From Diabrotica undecimpunctata (lineage: Eukaryota; Arthropoda; Insecta; Coleoptera; Chrysomelidae), in NCBI RefSeq assembly GCF_040954645.1, contig NC_092804.1:89331717-89395716 (forward strand): 64,000 nucleotides of DNA. The letters run 5' to 3'. Numbering within the stretch: the stretch's first letter is position 1; the number at the start of each line of letters is the position of its first letter. Below, piece after piece: positions 1 to 11,400 of this stretch. The notes below the pieces were generated by a model. It had not been told where the DNA came from. It did not search any database and saw only the letters and a program-made list of their open reading frames with translations. The position numbers were made by a program, and so were the translations under genes.

Positions 1-665
1 CCTAAAATGGGTACTCATTATCTTCATCCTGTTTTCAATTGTGAATGTGATTAATCTCTGTCCATTATCATTTGTATTCAAATGTTTACTTTCACCCCCT
101 GTTATGTTTTTATATATATATCTTCTCTTCCGACCTTTGCATTGGCGTCGCCTATAATAATTTTAGTGTCTTGTCTGGGCATTTCTTCACACAATGACTC
201 TAATTCTTCATAGAATTCATCTTTCACTTCTTCTTCTTTTTCTTCTGTTGGAGCATGTATATTTATCAACGATATCATGTTCTGTTTTCCTTTAATTCTA
301 ATTGCACACATTCTGTCAGATTTTACTACGAATCGTTTTACCTGCTCCACGTCTTCATGTACCAGAAAACCCACTCCAAAATTCCTATTATTGCCTCCAC
401 TTGTATAAAACGTGTATGGGTCAATCTTTTCGACGTTGTTTCCAGTTAAATGTGTTTCCTGTATTGCTAAGATGTGTATTTTATATTTTTTTAGTTCTTC
501 TATTAGGTTAATTAATGCTCCCTTCTCGTATACTCCTCGAACATTCCATGTCGCAATATTTAGGTACATATTCTTATTTTTTATTTTGCTATTTATGTTC
601 AAACTCATTTTCCTGTTCGTCGCTAGGGTCCGTTGGCATAATGGGCCATCTTTTCCTTTTTCCAC
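1..665 (-). pseudogene. LINE endonuclease (APE-type), continues off the window start
   Basis: This is the apurinic-like endonuclease domain of a non-LTR retrotransposon, which would nick target DNA for target-primed reverse transcription. The minus-strand translation shows the N-terminal ATWNVRG motif, the catalytic Glu in IQETHL, and the IGDANAKVG motif. The frame closes at 102, but similarity continues in another frame to position 1 (a GESKHLNTNDNGQRL-like stretch), so there is a frameshift near 105-118, beside a short TA run. The reverse transcriptase would lie left of the window. It directly follows ORF1 (668-1437), the usual LINE order. Copies of this kind are often annotated in insects as endonuclease-reverse transcriptase. 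The exact clade is not certain. Confidence 0.85.
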
Positions 666-667
666 TA

Positions 668-1437
668 CTATATGCCGTTTTTTGGGTCCATATTTCTAGA
701 TTTTTCTCGTTTGAAAGTACCATTTCCGGCCCATACCCAATTTATACAATCCACAGTTAGTTTTCTGTACCCTATCTTTACATTTCTACCTTCAGCTCTT
801 AATTCCTCTCTTTTATTTACGATTTCCTTCCTCATGTGTCTTTCTTTTTCGGTCATGTCATCGTAGATGAAGATCTTTTCTCCAGTAAGAAATCTGAGTT
901 TGCTTTTTTCTTTCATTACCTTAATTTTTTCGCCATAATCCTTCATTTGTACCAGACATATATTGGTCTTTAACTTCATTGCAGATTCTATTTCGACATC
1001 CTCTTTTAGGTGCTTTTGTATAAAATCTTTTACGTTATTTTTTAAGAGTGTTTCATCTGTTGCGTTTATTGGTAGACCCGTAATTACTATGTTATTTTTT
1101 TTTTCATCTGTTTTTCAATTCTTTCTACTTTGTTTTCAACCTGGGTTAATTTGTTTTTTGTTTCTTCCAATTCCTGATTTATCTTTATATTTTCTTTTTT
1201 CAGCGCTATCATCTCTTCTCTATATTCCTTATTTTCATTCCTGATTTCTTTCATTTCTTCCATCATCTTCTTGAACATGCTTATAACGTCGTCCAAATCC
1301 TCTGAATCTTCTTCCTTTGGTTTTATTTTGCTTGGAGTTCTGGCAGTTTTTTTGCTCTGTAGGAAAGGTGAAGTTGACCCTCTATCTTTTCTCTTCTTGC
1401 CTTCTGACGCGTTATCATCACTGTCCGTGTATATCAT
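668..1437 (-). pseudogene. LINE ORF1, coiled-coil protein
   Basis: This is the first ORF of the same LINE, probably an RNA-binding nucleoprotein. From the ATG at 1437 there is a charged N-terminal region with a KKRK basic patch. A long heptad-like coiled coil rich in Lys, Glu, Asn and Met follows. The frame breaks at a run of ten T (ten A in the sense strand) at 1095-1104, then resumes in the 979-668 frame. The resumed part reads like an ORF1 C-terminal domain (KIGYRKLTVDCINW). It ends in tandem stop codons three bases before the endonuclease frame. The homopolymer slip makes this copy non-functional. No zinc knuckle is seen. Confidence 0.75.
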
Positions 1438-1870
1438 ATCTGTTTCTAAGGACCGCGAAAGAAACTAGATTCGCTTCAACCGCTCAGAAATCCTGTTCCT
1501 ATCAGTCCTCAGTTTGCAGAACTATTTTTAACTTTGGCAACGTCGCAGAACTAACGGCCAGAGTTCCTCCAGTATGACTGTTTCGAATTGTAAATAACCT
1601 TACTTACTTTTATCACTTCAAACACTAGTTTTTACCGAAAGCGAGTTTTTTCCCAGAAATTTCTCACTGTGGTATTACGAAGCCTTTTTAAAGTCACATA
1701 TGTAAACAAACCGTAAATTATTTTTCGCTACTAATCGCAATATTTGGGATTTTAGTAGGAGAAAAATATATTTACTTTTATCTGCTTAGTACACCGTTGC
1801 CGTTCAAAGTTTGTAAGTAGTGAATTTTTTAATTAATTATACCAACGCCAACAATTTATTCATCACATTT
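1438..1870. other. LINE 5' leader and unassigned AT-rich DNA
   Basis: The first 140 bases or so are plausibly the 5' untranslated leader of the minus-strand LINE. The rest has no coding potential that I recognise. It ends at the hammerhead-like hairpin at 1879. Confidence 0.4.
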
Positions 1871-1878
1871 GTAGCTCC

Positions 1879-1907
1879 CTAATGAAGGACATAACCAATG
1901 TCCGAAA
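1879..1907 (+). ncRNA. Hammerhead-like core hairpin (Penelope-type tail)
   Basis: CTAATGAA is followed by a perfect 6-bp stem GGACAT/ATGTCC with loop AACCA, then GAAA. This matches the order of the hammerhead ribozyme core (CUGANGA, stem II, GAAA), with G to A at the third base of the first core strand. Penelope-like elements are known to carry hammerhead motifs in their terminal repeats. Helices I and III and a cleavage site are not clear, so this may be an inactive relic. Confidence 0.5.
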
Positions 1908-2011
1908 GCTTAGAATAAAAATTTAAAAGAGTACACGTTTCATTTTTTATTGCTGCAAACCCAATATTTAACGTTTACTTCCTTACGTTGTCAGCAAATA
2001 CTTCTGGTTCA

Positions 2012-2212
<201 letters not shown>

Positions 2213-2333
2213 CGGAAAGATTTCCGCGGTTAGTACAATTAAACTTAGAGCTAAGATTAATATTATTATAAAAATTAATATTAAACTCACCAGTCTTCCG
2301 GGTTGAACCGCGTCGATATCCATTTTGCCGAGC

Positions 2334-2363
2334 TTTCGACATCCTCTCTGATGTCTTCTTCAG
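2334..2363 (-). ncRNA. Hammerhead-like core hairpin at the Penelope 3' end
   Basis: On the minus strand CTGAAGAA is followed by a perfect 6-bp stem GACATC/GATGTC with loop AGAGAG, then GAAA. Both hammerhead core strands match. The stop codon TGA of the GIY-YIG reading frame lies inside the CTGA of the core, so coding sequence and putative ribozyme overlap. Helix I and III partners are not obvious. Confidence 0.6.
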
Positions 2364-3163
2364 GGCTTCCGAGGTCTCAGTCTCCCGAGCCCCCAGACAC
2401 TACTACACTCACTAGTCACTTCTAGTTCACTCACTAGTTCACTACTACGACTGGGACCAGGGGACGGTTCATTTATACCGTCGATGGTGACGTGGCCTAG
2501 GTGGGGGTTAGGGTGGGGATTGGCGCGAGAGTTGGCGCGAACATTTCCGACAGTGGGATTTTGATTCGAAGATGGAGGGGGCGATATTTTGTTTATGAGA
2601 GGTCTCCATGTAGAAGGTAACCGTATGGCGTCATCTCTTTTATTAAGGCAATTTGGTCTTTTTTCTATTTCTATGGCTTCTCGGATAATTCTTGGTTTAT
2701 AAAAGCGGATGGGGGCTATGGTTCTGGAGTTTTCGAAATCAATTTTGTGACCTGTATGAAGATGGTGTTGACCGAGAGCTGAAATTGAATCGGAATTGCG
2801 AACAGAAATGGAATGTTCATAAATCCTATTTTGAATTCTACGATTTGTTTGGCCTATATAGGATCGGGGACAGTCTGCACAAGGAATTTCATAAACTCCG
2901 TGCTGTTCGTTTGGAATATTGTCTTTGATTGATCGAACAAGAGATGAAAGTTTTTGTTGGGGGGTAAATATTGTTTTTATTCCTCTTGGTTTAAGAATTT
3001 TGTCGATTTTGTCAGTGACACCTTTGATGTAAGGAAGAAACGCTTTCGTATGATAAGGGTCTGAGTCTTTGGATTGAGATTGAGTGGGAGATTGATGTCT
3101 GTGGATGCTCCTATTGATGTGATTTTCGCGGTAGCCATTTTGGATGAGGGCTTGTTTTAAACA
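2360..3163 (-). pseudogene. Penelope-like element, GIY-YIG endonuclease part
   Basis: This is the 3' half of a Penelope-like retroelement ORF. The minus frame starts with a CLKQALIQNGY linker typical of the region between the RT thumb and the endonuclease. It continues into a GIY-YIG nuclease: GVYEIPC, then CPRSYIGQT, then an Arg-rich RIQNRIYEH helix and a conserved His/Glu region (REAIEIEKRPNCLNKRDD). A Pro/Ser-rich tail of about 70 residues precedes the stop. The RT core is missing. The adjoining RT thumb fragment lies in the opposite orientation at 3156-3377, so this copy is 5'-truncated and inverted. Confidence in family is high. Confidence 0.88.
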
Positions 3164-3377
3164 AGAAACTGATTCATCCCTACCGTTTCTCGATGTTTTC
3201 ATAAAGAAACACCAATCCCAAGGTTTTCATTACTCTGTCTATCGAAAACCCACACATACCAATCGTTACTTGCATGCCAACTCTCACCACGCACCTTCAC
3301 AAATTAATTCAGTCATTAATACTCTTGTATCCAGATCAATACGCCTTTCCGATGATGCAAGTAGATCCGCTGAGGTT
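3156..3377 (+). pseudogene. Penelope-like RT thumb fragment, inverted
   Basis: The plus-strand translation reads LPFLDV, then SVYRKPTHTNRYLHANSHH, then NTLVSRSIRLSD, ending in SAEV. This is the C-terminal RT/thumb signature of Penelope-like proteins. In an intact element this segment is followed directly by the LKQALIQNGY linker, which here starts the minus-strand ORF at 3163. The two pieces are therefore neighbouring parts of one element joined head to head, with TTGTTTAAACAA-like microhomology at the junction (about 3153-3166). Confidence 0.85.
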
Positions 3378-3484
3378 TCTTTCTTTCTTTCTTTATTTGG
3401 AAATATTTATTATCATACAAAAGAACCATTCTTTACAATTAATTCTTAAAGATAATTTCTTTTAAATGTTGGCCATGACTACGA

Positions 3485-4501
3485 TTAGATGACTCGTTCC
3501 AGCATTTCGATTGGTATTTCACCAATGACTCGAGTAATATTGGCCTCCAATGCCTCATTCGTATCTGGTTTATTCATGTAGACCTTGGACCTTAGGTAGC
3601 CCTAAAAGAAAGAGTCTAGAGGTGAGATGTAACAGGATCCAGGCGGCCAATTCACTGGTCCAAAGCGTAAAATAATTTGTTTGCCGAATCGTTCTCGTAG
3701 TAAAGCCATGATTTCACGGGCTTGTATAGCAAGTGGAGCCATCTTGTTGGTACCAAATGTCGCCGAGACCACGAGCTTCAATTTCAGGTAACAAATAATC
3801 CGTTATCATGGCACGATAACGGTCTCCATTCACAGTGACATTCCATTCTGGCCGGCCTCTGTTTTAAAGAAATATGGACCAACGATTCCACCAGCTTATA
3901 AACCACAACAAACAGTTGTTTTTTCAGGGTGTAATGGCAACTCTTGAACCTCTTTGGGTTGTTCATCACCCCAAATACGGACATTTTGTTTATTAATGTA
4001 CCCATTAAGCCAAAAATGGGCCTCATCTGAAAACAAAATTTTTCTCGAAAACAGTGGATCTTCTGAAAGCTTATAAAGAGCCCATCGATTGAAACGGTGA
4101 CGTCTCGGAAAGTCGGTCAGCTTCAGCTTTTGCACTTATTGAATATTGTATGCTTTTAAACCAAGATCCTTATGTAAAATACGCTAAGTTGTCGCATATG
4201 ACAAGCCAAGCTGTTGAGAACGGCGACGAATCGACTCTTCGTTATTTTCGAGTACACTATCCGTTACCGCCGCTATATTTTCTTCTGTACGTGCTGAACG
4301 TGGTCTATTTGGTAGCGTGTTATCCAATAATGAAAACTAGGTTTCAAACTTACTAATCGTAAAGCGAATTGTACGTTCGGTAGGCCGATTATGTGGACCA
4401 TAAACTGCTCTAAGTGCACGAAACACATTCCTCACAAAACTCCCATTTTTAAAATACAACTTAATAATTTCTAGACGCTGTGCCGGGCTAAGTCTTTCCA
4501 T
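3485..4501 (-). pseudogene. Tc1/mariner-type transposase with DUF4817 N-terminus, decayed
   Basis: Cut-and-paste transposase relic. The start MERLSPAQRLEIIKLYF is the N-terminal helix-turn-helix typical of insect mariner-like proteins with a DUF4817 domain. The first catalytic Asp is in ILFSDEAHFWLNG, the second in IWYQQDG, and the C-terminus ends RVIGEIPIEMLERVI. Length, about 339 codons, is close to full. It is broken by at least three stop codons (near 4333, 4180 and 4136), one after CCGL near 3894, and frameshifts downstream. The sequence upstream of the start leads through GGGTGATTCATTTAGAGGT, a typical end for this family, into a (TA)n tract at 4614. No matching terminal repeat was found on the other side. 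Confidence 0.85.
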
Positions 4502-4610
4502 AATGAAATGTCAAACAATACTGAATAAAAGCGAAATGTCAGTTTGACAGTATTCATGCACGATCTCCAATCAAATCCCCACCAAAAAAAGTACCTCTAA
4601 ATGAATCACC

Positions 4611-4613
<3 letters not shown>

Positions 4614-4691
<78 letters not shown>
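4614..4691. repeat. (TA)n microsatellite
   Basis: Pure TA repeat directly at the 5' edge of the mariner relic. The element may have inserted into it, since mariners target TA. Confidence 0.97.
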
Positions 4692-4692
<1 letters not shown>

Positions 4693-4786
4693 CTTATTGA
4701 AAAGAATACTGTCACTGTACATAATTCAAACTGCATAAAGTAGCGAATATCTAGTCTCGCCAGGAAGCCTACTGTCCGCTATGAGG

Positions 4787-5200
4787 CGTTAGTGTCGGTA
4801 TACATTTCAGCCACATTCGTAGTTTAACAGAATACTGACACTACTGTCATTAGTTACAAGACAGCTCAGAGATGTGTTACAGATTGTGAAGAGAAAAGTG
4901 ACACTATATGTTTAAATACCTTATGGAATCGCATAAATTGGTAAGTTTTGATTACATGGTAATAAAAATAACGTCACTTTTTGTATAGTGTCATTACATA
5001 TTTCCTTTGAGATAAACATTACGGTTGTTATGGTAACAATGACATTTTTCTTTTAGTGTCATTTTAGTTTTAGTTAATTTACGGATGGGTATTTACATTC
5101 ATTCTAATAACGTCGTCTTAGATTAGTGTCATTATTACTTTAAAAATATAACGAAATTAATAAAAAAAAGTTTTATTTAATTGGTTTAATGTCATTCGGA
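4787..5200. promoter_or_regulatory. Cluster of TGTCATT/AGTGTC motifs upstream of the 5307 gene
   Basis: Within about 400 bases, variants of TTAGTGTCATT or its complement recur about nine times (for example near 4838, 4898, 4970, 4988, 5040, 5056, 5120 and 5190). No gene is seen here. The cluster lies just upstream of the start at 5307 and could be subterminal binding sites of a DNA transposon or promoter elements. Confidence 0.35.
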
Positions 5201-5306
5201 GGACAGGAGATCCTGTTAATATTTTTATTCATAACAATATTTCCAATGATTAGTTCGTACATGATTTGGTTATGTTTACATATGGAACTTATTATTGCAG
5301 ACTAAC

Positions 5307-6407
5307 ATGCCGTTGAATAATTCTCGTCTGCACAAAATTAAAAACCTGACCGACAAATTACTGGAGTATAGATCTAATTGTGAAGAAGAAGGTACAAAAC
5401 GTAAACTTAAATGTTAAATCAAGAAGAAAGCAATTTAAATTTAATAAAAACTCAAAAGATCTCAGGCCTAAATGAAATCAATTTAAATCTTCAAGAATTA
5501 AAAAATAATGGTTATAAAAACCATGATCACTTAAATGATAAAGTTACGAGTTACAGTGTTACAATCTCTAAAAATAACCAATTAGAAAATATAAGTCCAA
5601 ACATTCAGCATATTGATAAAGATGGTATTCCTCATCTTCACGAAGCAGCCAACAATATTCTAGAGATTTTTCACCAGTTTCTGATGCAGATCCGACATAC
5701 TTACCGTCTTTGGGAAGTACTTCCAAACGTCAACGATCCAGCAGCTCATCCTCGTCCTCGTCAAGTGATACATCAACATCTAGTTCTTCTTCTTCTTCAA
5801 GTGCAAGCTGTTGAAGTTCAAACAAAAATGTTAGAGTAGTAGATCACAACATCCCCGATTCAAATAGCGTTCAGGGTTGCTCAAAAGCACAAAATACTCA
5901 TGTAATGAAAAAAAAAAAAGCGAAAATAAAAAGAAAATTGCGCAAACTCTAAGAAACTTTGGCAAGCAATATACATCTTCATCTTCAAAAATAGTTAATG
6001 CATGGAAAATGAGAAAACCTTGTGGACAAGAATGTCGCCTTAACTGTAATATCTATATATCAGAGTTGCGCTAAGGCATTTTTGACACCTACTGGAAAAT
6101 GGGGAGTTTAATTCGTCAAAGAGACTTTATTGCTAAAAGTTTAGTTCCGATAATTCCCAAGTATCAGTACAGAAAAATTGATAGTAACAGAAAACTAAAA
6201 AATACATTTTACTTTGAAGTAAATGGAAAGAAACAAAGGGTATGCAAAATAATTTTTAAAAATATCCTGGGTATCAATGACCGACCAATTTACTGTAAAC
6301 GAAATGAGTCGTTTATGAATATAAAATCGCTGTCACCATTTGCTTTTACTAAAAACACACACTTAGAGAAGATAGCATTAACAGATATAAAAATAATGAA
6401 TAAATGA
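5307..6407 (+). pseudogene. Transposon-linked insect protein family, N-terminal part, frameshifted
   Basis: I do not recognise a named family with certainty. The start MPLNNSRLHKIKNLTDKLL is preceded by an acceptor-like TTATTGCAG. A Ser-rich tract (runs of about ten Ser) lies at 5740-5810 in one frame. A basic KKKKAKIKRKLRKL stretch and a Cys motif KPCGQECRLNC follow, then a conserved block (MGSLIRQRDFIAK, YFEVNGKKQRVCKIIFKN, INDRPIY) at 6099-6300. This order occurs in an expanded group of uncharacterised insect proteins that I associate with DNA transposons. Pieces lie in different frames (5411-5839, 5877-6074, 6099-6407), and the C-terminal half of the family is absent. The tract is probably a relic. 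Confidence 0.5.
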
Positions 6408-6579
6408 TGAAATGAAATAAATTTAAAGTTAAAAATACGGAGTCATCGTCATGCAGGGTATAGTTAGAAACTTTAGCATCACACCAATTTATTAATAAAG
6501 ATGTAATAAATAACAAATTATGTACCATTTTAAGGGTTTTTTTTCCCAATTATTTAATGGTTTGACTGATGTACACAAG

Positions 6580-6605
6580 CTGATGTTGGACTTGTTAGTC
6601 CGAAA
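6580..6605 (+). ncRNA. Hammerhead-like core hairpin
   Basis: CTGATGTT, then a perfect 5-bp stem GGACT/AGTCC closed by TGTT, then GAAA followed by ACGTG. It has the same layout as the hairpins at 1879, 2334 and 55464-56300, with one or two changes in the first core strand. It may mark an otherwise unrecognised Penelope-type end. Confidence 0.42.
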
Positions 6606-7560
6606 ACGTGCTATTGTTATGTAGCCAGAAAGGGTCTTTTAATTATATACTTATATCTTTTTTAAAAGATTTTTATATAAAACAGTAATTAGTGTCAAGC
6701 TCATCAATTACATTTCTTTTTTTATATGATTACTAAAATTATTAAATTCAGCAACAAAAATGTTATTTAAATATGTTCAGGAATGTTGGATCTTATTAGT
6801 ATACTTGATATTGTAATTTATTATTATTATGTATTATTAGTATTATGGAGTCATGTAAACTCGATATATGGTGTATATCTGATCTGAGTAAGAGATGATA
6901 TTGCGGCATGTCCTACATAGATATTTTTGAATATTCACGTTTGGAATGTAGTTTAATGATAAACGTGATGATATAGAGATATATAGTATATAACCCAAAG
7001 TCTGTATATATATGGAGTTTATATAAATAGACAATAACAATAAGTTGAATTACCTTCGTTCAGCCCGATCTGGGTTAACCTTTTAATTGAGTTATTTAAT
7101 AAAATACAAAAAGTACCATCTGTAGTTTTTGAAAAGGGCAACATGGAAAATTAGTTGGGTTAACGTAGAAAGAGCGCTACATAGCGATCACTACCTTTCG
7201 AGTACCAATCTTCTGATTCTAAATGAAAATGTGCAATGGAAGATAAAAACTGATATCGATCATCATACTAGATGTTATATGGAACCCACTGTACCAGTTT
7301 AGAAATGGGATCTGCATCGGCGATTAAGAAAATTTCCGCCAAATCCCGGATCGACCTGTGAATGAATAAAGAACATACCTATGTGAAATACATGTATGTA
7401 AATTTATTTTATCCGTTATATATAGACACACATCAAAATAATCCAGGGGACACCTATATTAATAGCATTAAATCAATGTTAGCTGCAAATACAAAAATAA
7501 ATTTATGTTTTTAATCTTGTTTGTTGTTTTGTCGATTATTGTACCAACTTAGATGGTAAT
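6606..7560. other. No recognised gene
   Basis: AT-rich sequence with only short random frames. The part after 7440 may be the left side of the Tc1 element that follows, but I could not match terminal repeats. Confidence 0.5.
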
Positions 7561-7624
7561 TCTGATGAGAATTGCTATAAAAAATTTAACAAAGCTTCAA
7601 TTTGCGTTGTAAGCTTTGTGAGAT

Positions 7625-8418
7625 CGCACTGTAAATGCATCACAATTACAAATGAGGCTGCAAGAGACCCATCAGATGTTTGTAAGTGGCAAAACTATTT
7701 GAAATAGACTGCATGGATTAGAGTTAAATGCCCAAAGACCTGTGAGAGTTCCTGTGTTATCCAGAGGAAATCGCGCTCATCGACTTCGGTGGGCACAAGA
7801 ACACGCAAATTGGGTTAGACGTAAGTGTTCCTCTACTTTGTTCACAGATAAGTTCCGATTTGGATTTGCACCTGATACAAGACGGACAAAACTTTGGAGA
7901 CAATTTGCCAATGCTGAACGATTGGCTACCGTGCAGGACGTTTATAGACAGCAAGGCAGCAGTATAGTGGTATGTAGTGACATCACTCTTGGTGAAAGAA
8001 CCAATCTCGTTTATCTGGTACGGTTTCTAAAAGCAACAGACTGCTGCGATAGTATTCTCAAACCTATTTTTGTACCCTTTGCACTACAAGCTGGTCCCCA
8101 ATTTCAATTAATGGAAGACAATGCGCGTCCGCATTCTGCTAAGGTGGTGCGACCATTCTACTAAGATAATAAAATTGAGGTTTTACCATGGCCTACACAA
8201 TCGCCAGATTTAAAACCAATTGAACATATGGTGTATATCGCAATATTTTGTTTTACAGCAAAATATTGCGTTCAATACAAGACAGCAACTATTTGAGAGC
8301 CTTTCAATGAACTGGAACAGAATACTGCAGCAAGGCATTGAGTGTCTGATCATGAGCTTGCCTTACAGATGTAGGACAGTAATTAACAACTGTGTAGATC
8401 ACAGGAGACTATACTAAC
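7625..8418 (+). pseudogene. Tc1-like transposase, decayed
   Basis: DDE transposase relic. A second helix-turn-helix reads TVNASQLQMRLQE with a stop (TAG) at about 7706. Then come RPVRVPVLSRGNRAHRLRWAQ, the first Asp region FTDKFRFGFAPDTRR (normally TDE-S-RF) and the second Asp in QLMEDNARPHSAKVV. The frame stops at 8164. Past a frameshift, LPWPTQSPDLKPIEHM and a C-terminal TRQQLFESLSMNWNRI block follow. The third acidic residue region (Pro-rich SPDLKPIEH) is present but out of phase. The N-terminal paired-type domain is missing or unrecognisable. Confidence 0.85.
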
Positions 8419-8419
8419 T

Positions 8420-11400
8420 GAACCTAAGAACTTTTTTGGGAGTTTTTTAGAGTTTTGGATATTAGTTTTTTTATTTTTTTTTTGTTATAATTTTTTTACT
8501 TATGGAGTCCTCTTTTAATTTTCTTAGGAGCTATTGCGATAATTCTAAAAAAAAGGTTTATATTCGGGACACTTGTTTGTAATTTTTTTTTTGAAAATAT
8601 TTAAAATAAAATATTTGAAATCCTTCAGTAATCTTTTTTTAAACATTACCTACATATTAGTTAATGAAACTAGAATGCGCTTAGTAAGCAAGGTCAATAA
8701 TTTTGCAACTAGTACAAGTAAAATTATATTAATTAGCATGTAGAAAATACACACGATATTTTATTTACATTTTTCGTAAGAATTTACAGTATATTTATAT
8801 ATTTTACTGCGTAGAGATACAGAGTGTGGCGCGACAAGTTTTGATTAAAAGTAATGGCGGATAGAGTTATGTTAAAAATCTGAAATTTCGAAAGTGTAGG
8901 TTTTGGATGACATTGAATTGACATATGTTTTCCTGATTCTACTACTTTCGATTATACCGGAAGTAGACGTCAACTTTGTTATTTTATGTAGAACCTATTA
9001 TTTTTTATTTTAGTTTCGAATTCTACATGCAATTTTAGATAAAATTTTTACACAATTTCCTATATCAAAAACGAAGTATTTTAGAGATAATTCGATTTAT
9101 TTCAAAGTTTTTAAAAAATTATATTTCACATTGAATAACGATATCTCAATAAAGTAATATGTTCACGTTGCAGTTAAAATGAGTGGCATTCAAATAAAAT
9201 AACGTTTAACATTTCTTTGATTAGATTGCAGCACATACATCATACTCTAATAGTTTACTTTTCCCGAAATTTAATTCTCCAGCGACATTATTGCCAGCGA
9301 TGCCATCTGGAACTTACGATCGGTAACTTCATCAGTGTAAGTTGAAATTATAGTTATTAGTAGAATTATTCTAGACCAAGCCGGATCTTTAAAAAATCGA
9401 CTAAATTTGGATGTGAGGGGTGGCATTCGAATTTTTGCAGAAATAGTTAGGTCGTCAGTAATATTAATTGACTCATCCTCCCTCTCAAATAGGTCGGGAA
9501 CATTAATAAAAAAAATAAAATATTTAAAAATTACTAATAACATCGAATTTTTTCTACATTCCTTTGCTTATAACTTTAAAACAATTTATTTTGGAAGAAA
9601 GTCGTAATAAAATAAAATAGCGACAATTACATTTTCTATAAGATACCGCTTGTTAAAATTTTTTTAATTTATTACCACAATTAATTTGTTGCTGCAAAAT
9701 AGCAATAAATACAAAAAAAGAGGGGGAAACAAGCATTTCCTTATTTAATGTATTTAATGTATAATTGGTCTAGAAAATCTTTATAACAGTAAAACAGTCG
9801 TCCAAATTTTATTAACATCGATTTAACAGATTTCGCATAATAATTTTGCAATCTAAATTAAAAAAAAATTATTTTTTTTAATCTTGCATAACAAAAGCTA
9901 GACCATATAGAAGTTTGCCAATTTTTTTTACTTATAAAAACGTACTTAACATATCTAAAGTACTTTATAAAATTGAAATCAGATGATTTGGACGGTCTCA
10001 GGAATGTTTTAAAATATAAACAATGTTTTGGCTTATAAACAAATAGAATATCTCGGTATCTATTAGCTTGAATTAAATTCAAAAAACCGATCAAAGTTGA
10101 GCGGCATTTGCGACAAAGTTATAAACAATACGAGATTATCTTTAAACCATTACTTCTTTCGTTCGGAGCCTTTTCTCGATCAAAATTTCATATCTTCAAG
10201 ATATTTATAACTTATATTGTAATACTAAAAACCATTGGTATTGCGCATGAAAAATACCAAAAAATTAGGTTGGAGCAAATTGAATTTAAAAAATCGGTAT
10301 ACGTAAAAAAATTTATTTTCTTGGCTTCCAATGGAGCAATTTTTTTATTTTTTTTTTTAATCAGATAGAGCCATCTAAAAAATGCATTACAAAATGTTGG
10401 AGATGTTTTAGTTTTGTTATAAATAAATTAATTTATTTATACTCCAGTGTGTCAGAGACGAAAATGCCACTCAACCTCTAAAAATCATTCGAAGAAGCTG
10501 AATTTTACTGAGATTGTTAATTTTATGACCCCGAAAAATATGCAAAAAGTTTACTATTCCTACTCCTAGGCTTCTCCCTAAAACCACCACTCCCCTCGTA
10601 GGGGAAAACGAAAAAACCAATTTACCAAGAAACTGTGCGTCATAGAAAAAAATATTTCAAATAAAAAATGTAGCTGAGGCAATTTGAACAAAAATGTTTT
10701 TTTATTAGCACTTTTTGTGTAAAATAAACCGTTCTCTTAAAAATATCGCTTGAAGCGAAGCGGCTACGCACGTAGTATCAATTTTAGATAAAATTTGTAT
10801 CAATTCGACGGTAAAAATTCGATATCTTTTGATCAGAGTGTCCTACTGTCTATAGTCTATTGAGTGTCTATAGTTAAAGTTTAACAAATTCTAATTTTCG
10901 GTTTGGGTCATTCGATATAATTTTTGTATCGTGTTGTTGTTTATTTATCGTTCAGGTTAATTTGTTGTTTTAATTTTGAGTGTTATTTTTTTAGTTTTAT
11001 AAACATTTTAAATAGTGTATACTATAGCATTTCGATTTACATTTATATTAAAACACCGAAAAATATTCTCAATCTTTTTGCGTCGCTAAGATTGATAATA
11101 TAAACATTTTTGGTTTGTTTATAATGACACAAATTGCTTTCGTTTGATCTTGATTCTGCTTTTGGATATTGCGCATTAAATAAACAGGAATATTTCCGTT
11201 TATGTTTATACCGAATTGGGAGAATCATGTCACTCGTCGATGATCCATGATAGGAGAAGGTTTCATTGTTTAGTCAGGATTTTCTAAAAATTCGTTATTT
11301 TTATTTGTTATTTTTCATCGGGAATTCAGTAATGTGTAGCGTAGTAGCAGTTAAAAGAGAAGTAGCTTGGGTTCGAGAAGATCTCGACATGTAGTTTTCA

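Noticed and set aside
3470..4614. Complete mariner element with both terminal repeats
   Set aside because: Only one plausible end was found, and the opposite end has no match.
9271..10368. Short frames of 66-90 codons on both strands
   Set aside because: Low-complexity AT-rich translations with no motif and no neighbouring gene.
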